Shown here: piece after piece, positions 34,233-39,518 of the stretch | How positions within the stretch are numbered: position 1 is the first letter of the stretch | How the letters are laid out: each line of letters begins with the position of its first letter | Assembly: GCA_017409825.1 (NCBI GenBank) | Contig: JAFQRZ010000009.1 | Span: 1-39,518 of the forward strand | DNA from: Agathobacter sp. | Lineage (GTDB): Bacteria; Bacillota; Clostridia; Lachnospirales; Lachnospiraceae | DNA: 39,518 bases | Direction: 5' to 3' | The notes under the pieces: generated by a model | Seen by the model: only the letters and a program-made list of their open reading frames with translations | The model's database searches: none | What the model was told of the DNA's origin: nothing | Position numbers and translations under genes: made by a program

Positions 34233-36086
34233 ATGAGCAGTATCGCAGGTTTTTTTCAACCAAACACCGTTTATTCAAAAGAAAATGAATTCTGTATCAA
34301 GACCATTCATGATATGTCACAAGCATTGATTCATCGAGGTCCCGATGAACAATCCTACTACTATTTCCCCCAAGGGGCACTAAGCCAGAATTTTCTGCTG
34401 GCAGGCTACATCCCCGGCACATTCCCTCATGAAATCCAACCCGTAACTATAACTTACCACGAAAGCACTTACACACTTCTTCTGGATGGTTTTATCAGCA
34501 ATCCAGAGCAATTAGCAATGGCCTTAGAGGTTCGACAAATTTCGACAAAAGATATGTCTCTTGAGAAATTATTGCTACTTTCATTCTTAACACTGGGCGT
34601 AGAATTTATAAAAGAAGTACGCGGTGCTTTTGCCATAGCAATTTACGACGAAGGCGAACGGCAGCTCTACCTATTCCGAGATGCATTAGGTCTGCGTCCG
34701 CTTTTTTACACGCAAAAAGCACAAGCTCTTATTTTCGCTTCCGAAATCAAAGCTTTGCTTCAATATCCTGGGCTACAAGCCATTTTAGATCGTGATGGAC
34801 TAACCGAACTCATAAGTCTTGGACCGGCCCGTAAACCGGGAAGCGCTATTTTTCAAGGAATTTCTGAAGTGAAGCCTGGGCATTACATGATATATAATCG
34901 AGATGGCTTAAAGGAGAAAGCCTTTCATCATTTCGAAATAAAAGAGCACACAGATAGTTATGAAGAAACGAAAGAAAACATCACCTATCTACTTAATCAA
35001 TCTATAGATAGTCTCAAACATGCAGTTATGCCAATTAGTTCCTTCCTTTCCGGCGGCTTAGATTCATCTATCGTAACTGCAAAACTAACAGCGGAAACTC
35101 CTACACCTTTAGCAACTTATTCGCTAGAATTTGACAACAGTAGACAGCACTTTAAATCCAACGCTTTTCAGCCCGCCTTAGATGCACCTTATGTACAGGA
35201 GATGGCGACGTATTTGGGCACCAAACACACAATTTACAATTGTAACAACCAAATACAACTGGATTATTTGAAGAAATCTGTTCTAGCACATGACCTCCCA
35301 ACCATGGCAGATGTAGATTCCTCTTATCTGTACTTCTGCGAAATGGCTGGAAAACAACACAAAATCGTATTTACAGGAGAATGTGCAGATGAAATTTTCT
35401 GTGGTTATCCTTGGTATCACAATACAGAGGCAGATCCAGGAACATTTCCTTGGTCCCTCGATTTATCGCCAAGGCTTACTTTATTAAAGGATGATTTAAT
35501 TAATACTCTCCCTATTGAAGAATGCGTTGAGTCTGCTTATCAAAACACTTGTAATGAAATCGGAATAGATGGAAAAAACACACCATCCGATATGGTCCAT
35601 CGAAAGACCTTCTATCTCACAATACGCTACTTTATGCAAACACTTGTAAATCGTGGAGATCGTGCAGCGGCAGCAAACAGTATGGATGCCCGCGTTCCTT
35701 TCGCACACCAAGAATTAACCGAATATTTATTTAATATCCCTTATGAAATGAAAGCCCAAAATGGAGAACGCAAGCATCTTTTGCGCGAATATGCGATTGG
35801 ATTATTGCCGGAAGCAATTCGCACTCGCAAGAAGAGTCCATATCCAAAGACCTACGACCCAGGCTATGAAGCCCTCATCAATCAAGAACTACTACGAGCT
35901 TTATCCAAAACAGACTGTCCTCTCCATGCTATTGTGGACAAACAAAAGGCAGAAAGCTTCTGTCGCCAGGTAAAAGACTTGGGTCGACCATGGTATGGCC
36001 AACTCATGGCCGGACCACAGCTTATCGCCCACTACTTACAAATCCTCTATTGGATAGAAGAATATAAAATTAAAATCGAGATTTAA
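34233..36086 (+). CDS. AsnB-like protein with degenerate glutaminase domain
   Basis: A 617-residue protein with the two-domain layout of glutamine-hydrolysing asparagine synthetase. The C-terminal synthetase domain is intact in its motifs: the pyrophosphate loop SGGLDSS (273-279), FTGECADEIFCGYPW and ANSMDARVPF. The N-terminal class II glutaminase domain is recognisable (IAGFFQP, RGPD at 35-38, FRDALGLRPLFY), but the nucleophile Cys2 is Ser (AGC codon; MSSIAGFF), the glutamine-binding Arg of the RLSI segment is missing (SQNFLLAG), and the NGE motif reads DGF (85-87). It cannot be expected to release ammonia from glutamine. It may use free ammonia, or another nucleophile as beta-lactam synthetases do. 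AAGGAG 7 bases before the ATG at 34233 sets the start. Confidence 0.85.
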   Translation: MSSIAGFFQPNTVYSKENEFCIKTIHDMSQALIHRGPDEQSYYYFPQGALSQNFLLAGYIPGTFPHEIQPVTITYHESTYTLLLDGFISNPEQLAMALEVRQISTKDMSLEKLLLLSFLTLGVEFIKEVRGAFAIAIYDEGERQLYLFRDALGLRPLFYTQKAQALIFASEIKALLQYPGLQAILDRDGLTELISLGPARKPGSAIFQGISEVKPGHYMIYNRDGLKEKAFHHFEIKEHTDSYEETKENITYLLNQSIDSLKHAVMPISSFLSGGLDSSIVTAKLTAETPTPLATYSLEFDNSRQHFKSNAFQPALDAPYVQEMATYLGTKHTIYNCNNQIQLDYLKKSVLAHDLPTMADVDSSYLYFCEMAGKQHKIVFTGECADEIFCGYPWYHNTEADPGTFPWSLDLSPRLTLLKDDLINTLPIEECVESAYQNTCNEIGIDGKNTPSDMVHRKTFYLTIRYFMQTLVNRGDRAAAANSMDARVPFAHQELTEYLFNIPYEMKAQNGERKHLLREYAIGLLPEAIRTRKKSPYPKTYDPGYEALINQELLRALSKTDCPLHAIVDKQKAESFCRQVKDLGRPWYGQLMAGPQLIAHYLQILYWIEEYKIKIEI

Positions 36087-36112
36087 AAAACCGCGCAACA
36101 TGCGCGGTTTTT
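36087..36112. terminator. Bidirectional terminator after the AsnB-like gene and dpaB
   Basis: AAAACCGCGC (36087-36096) pairs with GCGCGGTTTT (36102-36111), with T-tracts on both strands. The dpaB stop codon starts in its right arm. Confidence 0.9.
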
Positions 36113-36689
36113 ATTGTATCATCGGTTGAATTTGTTTTCCGTGCATCGCCATCTCTATGGTATCTGGCAAAAAATCCAGTTTTGCAATCATCGAGTTTGG
36201 CTTGGACTTTGGATTATCCTGCCCAAATGGCACAAAGTATATATTTTTCATATTCATAAGCTGTCCAATGGTTTTGAAATTCATTCCCAATGCATCATTG
36301 GTGGAAATGGCGATTACCAGTGGCTTTCCATTGCGCATATGTGCTTTTGCAGCCATAAGCACTGGAGTGTCTACAATTCCATTGCAAAGCTTTGCCGCTG
36401 TGTTTCCGGTACATGGAGCAATCACCATAATATCCAAGTAATTATTCGGTCCAATTGGCTCTGCTTCTGTAATGGTTCGTATTCCTTCACTCTCTGTAAT
36501 CTCACAAATCCCTTCTACAAACGCCTTCGCGCTCCCGAATCTTGTATCTGTATTCTGTGTCTGATAAGAAAAGATTGGCGTAATTTGTGCTCCCATTCCT
36601 TTTAATCGCATAACCGCCTTTCTAGATTCTGCAAAAGTACAAAATGAGCCTGTAATCCCATATCCTATATGATAATTTGAAAAATCCAT
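36111..36689 (-). CDS. dpaB: Dipicolinate synthase subunit B
   Basis: The 192-residue flavoprotein-fold subunit of dipicolinate synthase (SpoVFB). With DpaA it converts dihydroxytetrahydrodipicolinate to dipicolinic acid in the mother cell of a sporulating bacterium. Landmarks are GYGITGSFCTF at the N-terminus, the LDIMVIAPCTGNTAAKL segment and ISTNDALGMN. Its 5' end overlaps the dpaA 3' end by 25 bases, indicating coupled translation. Its stop lies in a bidirectional terminator. Its presence shows that the organism can probably form endospores. Confidence 0.95.
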   Translation of the reverse strand: MDFSNYHIGYGITGSFCTFAESRKAVMRLKGMGAQITPIFSYQTQNTDTRFGSAKAFVEGICEITESEGIRTITEAEPIGPNNYLDIMVIAPCTGNTAAKLCNGIVDTPVLMAAKAHMRNGKPLVIAISTNDALGMNFKTIGQLMNMKNIYFVPFGQDNPKSKPNSMIAKLDFLPDTIEMAMHGKQIQPMIQ

Positions 36690-37528
36690 AACTGATCCTC
36701 TCTTACATTTTCTTGCAGGGGAGCATATTGGGATATGGCATTTTTTAAAAGCATTGCACTACTTAAGGTCGTATAAATTCCCGGCAATCCCAAAGCCAGC
36801 TTTGCTGTAACATCATATCTTTTTGCAGCTTCAAAATCCGTCCCACCAGGCTTCGATGCAATATCAATAATCAACGACCCACGCGGCATGCGACGAATAC
36901 AATCCTCTGTCAAAACCAACGATGGCACCGTATTAATAACAGTAGATACATCAAACAAATTCTTTTCCAAATCCACGAAGTCAATTGATTGGAATCCATC
37001 TTTTACGACAGCTTCCCTTACCTCGGCTCTGCGAGCCGCCACGATGACATTTGCCCCAAGCCTTGCAAAAAGCTTCGCAATCTTTTCTCCACAACAGCCA
37101 TATCCTGTCACCAACACCTTTTGCCCTGATATGGAATATTCTCCCAGTTGTAAGACCTCTGCGATAGTGGCTTCTGCCGTAATCCAGCCATTCCCTTCTA
37201 CCACCTCTGGAAGCTTCATGAAATCCCAATAAGGAATTTGATTTTCTTCCAAAAATTCCTTCCATTCCTGATTGAACACCCCACCAAAAACCTTCGGAAT
37301 ATCCTTCCGTCGTTTGCTTATATTTATTAATTCCTGTTTTAACTTTCTCTTTATACTTGGATTGTTATCGAGTTTTGTCACAGGAATTGGCAATACATAT
37401 ATTTTTTCACAACTCTCTTTCCCTTCGGAATTTTCCTCCCACGTATAACTCACTTTTTCCCCTTCCAATAGGGCTGCCAACTTTTCCTGTCGTTTATCTG
37501 CAACGAGTACAATGATATGCCTATCCAT
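36665..37528 (-). CDS. dpaA: Dipicolinate synthase subunit A
   Basis: A 287-residue SpoVFA homologue. The NAD(P)-binding domain carries VTGYGCCGEKIAKLFARLGA, the Rossmann glycine motif written GYGxxG, and the IDIASKPGG-xD segment is typical of the family. The N-terminal region is a variable substrate domain (MDRHIIVLVADKRQEKL). The frame opens at an ATG at 37549, but that codon lies within the sigma-K-like promoter region. The ATG at 37528, behind GGAAGGGAG, is the better start. It follows the aspartokinase gene by 63 bases and overlaps dpaB. Aspartokinase supplies the same pathway, and this gene order is also seen around spoVF in Bacillus. Confidence 0.94.
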   Translation of the reverse strand: MDRHIIVLVADKRQEKLAALLEGEKVSYTWEENSEGKESCEKIYVLPIPVTKLDNNPSIKRKLKQELINISKRRKDIPKVFGGVFNQEWKEFLEENQIPYWDFMKLPEVVEGNGWITAEATIAEVLQLGEYSISGQKVLVTGYGCCGEKIAKLFARLGANVIVAARRAEVREAVVKDGFQSIDFVDLEKNLFDVSTVINTVPSLVLTEDCIRRMPRGSLIIDIASKPGGTDFEAAKRYDVTAKLALGLPGIYTTLSSAMLLKNAISQYAPLQENVREDQLWIFQIII

Positions 37529-37550
37529 AATAAAAACGCTCCCTTCCATA

Positions 37551-37578
37551 TAAAATATGAAAGAAAGCGCCTAATCGT
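37551..37578 (-). promoter_or_regulatory. Sigma-K/sigma-E-like promoter of dpaAB
   Basis: The minus strand has CATATTTTA (37551-37559), matching the CATAnnnTA -10 of mother-cell sigma factors. AC (37577-37578) sits 17 bases before it, matching the minimal sigma-K -35. It lies between aspartokinase and dpaA. In B. subtilis the orthologous spoVF operon is transcribed by sigma-K. Confidence 0.55.
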
Positions 37579-37591
37579 TCCTATTTCCTTT

Positions 37592-38911
37592 TTACAATCT
37601 GGTCACTACGAAAATATCATAAATTGCTTTTATTGCAGTTTCAAAATCTTCATTCGCAACACCAATAATAATATTCAACTCGGAAGAACCCTGGTCAATC
37701 ATTCGAACGTTGATATTTGCATGTGCTAGTGCAGAGAAAATTCTACCTGCAGTACCTCTCTGTGATTTCATACCACGACCCACAACCGCGATAAGTGCGA
37801 TATCTGCTTCTAATTCTGTATAATCAGGATTTACAAGTCTTCTAAGAGAACTCATTACCTGCTGTTCTTTTCCTTCGAACTCAGCCTGATGAACAAAAAC
37901 GGTCATTGTATCAATACCAGAAGGCATATGCTCAATTGAAATACCATTTTCTTCAAATGCCTGCAATGCTTTTCGGCAGAAACCAACCTGTGAATTCATC
38001 TGATCTTTATCAATGCTTACTGCAACAAAACCTTTTTTACCAGCAATACCAGTAATTGTGTAATCTGCCTTCTGGCAGGTGCTATCTACAATCATCGTTC
38101 CAGCAGCTTCTGGATCATTGGTATTACGGATATTGATTGGAATACCAGCCTTACGCACTGGGAATACCGCATCTTCATGAAGTACAGAAGCCCCCATGTA
38201 AGACAACTCGCGAAGTTCACGATAGGTAATCACTTTAATTGGTTCTGGATCCTTTACGATTCTTGGGTCCGCTACAAGACAGCCAGAAACATCTGTCCAG
38301 TTTTCATACATGCTTGCTTTACAAGCCTTTGCAACGATAGAACCTGTAATATCCGAACCACCTCTAGAAAATGTGCGAATACTTCCATCTGGATTCGAAC
38401 CATAAAAACCTGGAATAACAGCATTTTCCATGTTATCCAAACGCTTTGATAATACTTTATGTGTCTTTTCTGCATCAAAATAACCATCTTCATCGAAGAA
38501 AATAACATCTGCTGCATCTAAAAACTCATATCCAAGGTAATTTGCCATGATGATACCATTTAAGTATTCACCACGGGATGCCGCATAATCTACACCTACC
38601 TTATTTTTGAAATTTTCAGAAATCACCTTAAATTCTTCCTCTAAAGAAAGCTTCAAGTTTAAACCGTTAATAATAGAATCATAACGATCTTTAATCTTCA
38701 TAAGTGGAATACGGAAATCTTCATCTGCATCTGCTAACCCATAGCATTCGTAAAGCATATCCGTTACTTTTGTATCCTTTGAATTTCTTTTTCCTGGTGC
38801 ACTTGGAACAACGAATTTTCGAGATTCATCCATGCGAATAATATTTCCAACCTTCGCAAACTGTTCTGCACTGGCAAGAGAGCTACCTCCGAATTTTACT
38901 ACTTTAACCAT
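37592..38911 (-). CDS. Aspartokinase
   Basis: A 439-residue aspartate kinase, the first enzyme of the lysine, threonine and methionine pathway, producing beta-aspartyl phosphate. The kinase domain opens VKVVKFGGSSLASAEQF and contains SRGEYLNG and FSRGGSDITGS for substrate and ATP binding. Two ACT domains follow (about 300-439; ITGIAGKKGFVAVSID and ALIAVVGRGMKSQRGTAGRI), where lysine or other end products would inhibit. Gene position ahead of dpaAB suggests a role in supplying dipicolinate or peptidoglycan diaminopimelate, like DapG/LysC of Bacillus; which isozyme it is cannot be decided. AGGAG precedes the ATG. No lysine riboswitch lies in the short leader. Confidence 0.94.
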   Translation of the reverse strand: MVKVVKFGGSSLASAEQFAKVGNIIRMDESRKFVVPSAPGKRNSKDTKVTDMLYECYGLADADEDFRIPLMKIKDRYDSIINGLNLKLSLEEEFKVISENFKNKVGVDYAASRGEYLNGIIMANYLGYEFLDAADVIFFDEDGYFDAEKTHKVLSKRLDNMENAVIPGFYGSNPDGSIRTFSRGGSDITGSIVAKACKASMYENWTDVSGCLVADPRIVKDPEPIKVITYRELRELSYMGASVLHEDAVFPVRKAGIPINIRNTNDPEAAGTMIVDSTCQKADYTITGIAGKKGFVAVSIDKDQMNSQVGFCRKALQAFEENGISIEHMPSGIDTMTVFVHQAEFEGKEQQVMSSLRRLVNPDYTELEADIALIAVVGRGMKSQRGTAGRIFSALAHANINVRMIDQGSSELNIIIGVANEDFETAIKAIYDIFVVTRL

Positions 38912-38955
38912 ATATTTACTCCTCTATATGTCATTTTTCGACCAATATACCCGTC

Positions 38956-38985
38956 ATTATACAGCTATTTCCTATGTTTCGTCAA
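38956..38985 (-). promoter_or_regulatory. Aspartokinase promoter
   Basis: Minus-strand TTGACG (38980-38985), an 18-base spacer and a perfect TATAAT (38956-38961). Confidence 0.7.
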
Positions 38986-39028
38986 CAAAAAAACTTCTAC
39001 TAAAATCTTTTCAGATTCTAGTAGAAGT
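38986..39028 (-). terminator. Terminator of the Cys-rich small gene
   Basis: ACTTCTACTA (38993-39002) pairs with TAGTAGAAGT (39019-39028), plus an inner AATC/GATT. A run of seven T follows on the minus strand. Confidence 0.85.
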
Positions 39029-39051
39029 AAAATTTCTTTTCCTATACCATT

Positions 39052-39228
39052 TTATGCTAAACGTTTCCACTGTTTACTACATTTATAATACGAATAGAAC
39101 ATACAATTCTCTGCCTGATCGCATCGAACTGGAGCGTTCTCAATATTGCACTGACAATTTACTACTGCATCTGCTTTTCCCTGGCAAGCACCCTTTACCA
39201 TAACATCATCTAATACTTCTCTTGACAT
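39052..39228 (-). CDS. Small Cys-rich protein of unknown function
   Basis: A 58-residue protein with six cysteines (15, 25, 27, 36, 42, 50). The pattern C-x9-C-x-C-x8-C-x5-C-x7-C resembles a small metal-binding or disulfide-rich fold. It ends YYKCSKQWKRLA. It somewhat resembles short Cys-rich (DUF1540-like) proteins of Clostridia, but I cannot assign it firmly. AAGGAG before the ATG at 39228 decides against the longer frame to 39249. It stands alone with its own promoter and terminator. Confidence 0.7.
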   Translation of the reverse strand: MSREVLDDVMVKGACQGKADAVVNCQCNIENAPVRCDQAENCMFYSYYKCSKQWKRLA

Positions 39229-39287
39229 AACTTTCTCCTTTTTGTACATTGTATCGAATTACAAAATTTAGTTCCAAATCACTACTG

Positions 39288-39317
39288 ATTATACTATATA
39301 TTGTGGAGAAAAGCCAA
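39288..39317 (-). promoter_or_regulatory. Promoter of the Cys-rich small gene
   Basis: Minus-strand TTGGCT (39312-39317), an 18-base spacer and a perfect TATAAT (39288-39293). A nearer alternative is TTGGAA (39272-39277) with TACAAT (39248-39253). Confidence 0.5.
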
Positions 39318-39378
39318 TTGTCATTTATCACAAAAAAACTTTTTTCTTTTGGTAGTATTGCCATAAATATCAATTTGG

Positions 39379-39518
39379 TTAAGAATTGAGTTTTTCTATA
39401 AACTACGAAACGAGGCATCTGTATATATAAAATTCAGACACGTTTGCACTCTTCGCCTGCTCGTTACGTTACTAAGTTCGTATCAAGTTGACACTTGCTA
39501 CTCACTAAGTAACGACGG
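39379..39518 (-). repeat. Structured repeat element, copy C (cut by the window end)
   Basis: In minus orientation this shows the same 3' flank as copies A and B (TTTCGTAG, then TATAGA and CTCAATTCTTAA). It has one arm of a main stem with a third sequence, and the core CGTTACT (39467-39473) with AGTAACG (39508-39514). The inner hairpin has GTATCAAGT (39479-39487) paired with ACTTGCTAC, allowing one mismatch. The other half lies outside the window. Confidence 0.75.

Noticed and set aside
38912-38955. Lysine riboswitch before aspartokinase
   Set aside because: The leader is under 50 bases, too short for the L box.

Overview
The window looks like chromosome from a low-GC, anaerobic, endospore-forming Firmicute, most likely a gut Lachnospiraceae (Clostridia); the genus cannot be fixed from the sequence. 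The reasons are strong AGGAGG-type ribosome sites with sigma-A-like promoters, dipicolinate synthase genes (endospores), AdhE with Rex-like operators (fermentation), Feo ferrous iron uptake, a two-gene LacL/LacM beta-galactosidase and clostridial flavin/Fe-S enoate-reductase-like enzymes. Nearly all genes lie on the minus strand; the exceptions are two AraC regulators, a TSCPD protein, an AsnB-like protein and a 26-codon ORF.

Layout. 1-345: a palindrome and a structured, gene-free stretch ending in a plus-strand terminator. 327-2680: feoA-feoB-Cys-rich small membrane protein behind a promoter with a DtxR/MntR-like operator. 2824-6004: GPH-family sugar transporter plus serine esterase, divergent from an AraC regulator. 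6020-7941: an orphan HipA-like kinase and a second AraC regulator. 8067-8147: an unrecognised small ORF. 8148-16271: lactose/galactose operon lacS-lacL-lacM-galK-galT, divergent from a third AraC regulator. 16320-19685: adhE and an APH-family small-molecule kinase. 19927-23973: two tandem FMN/FAD/4Fe-4S old-yellow-enzyme family oxidoreductases. 24160-30573: nucleoside uptake and catabolism (deoD, deoC, BMP lipoprotein, ABC ATPase, two permeases). 31091-33658: secA. 33867-36086: TSCPD protein and an AsnB-like protein. 36111-38911: aspartokinase and dpaA-dpaB. 39052-39228: a 58-residue Cys-rich protein.

The genes form coherent units: lactose import, hydrolysis and the first two Leloir enzymes; nucleoside import, phosphorolysis and deoxyribose-phosphate cleavage; aspartate phosphorylation feeding the lysine branch from which dipicolinate is made, with a sigma-K-like promoter directly before dpaA.

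The most unusual content is non-coding. Two complete copies and one truncated copy of a structured element of about 210 bp (30656-30866, 30862-31074, 39379-39518) share flanks and core motifs, but their 25-27-bp stems are perfectly self-complementary inside each copy and differ between copies. An inner hairpin also changes sequence while keeping its pairing. This suggests a mobile or structured-RNA element family that I do not recognise. Other points of interest are an AsnB-like protein whose glutaminase active site is lost, the 26-codon ORF, and the orphan HipA-like kinase.
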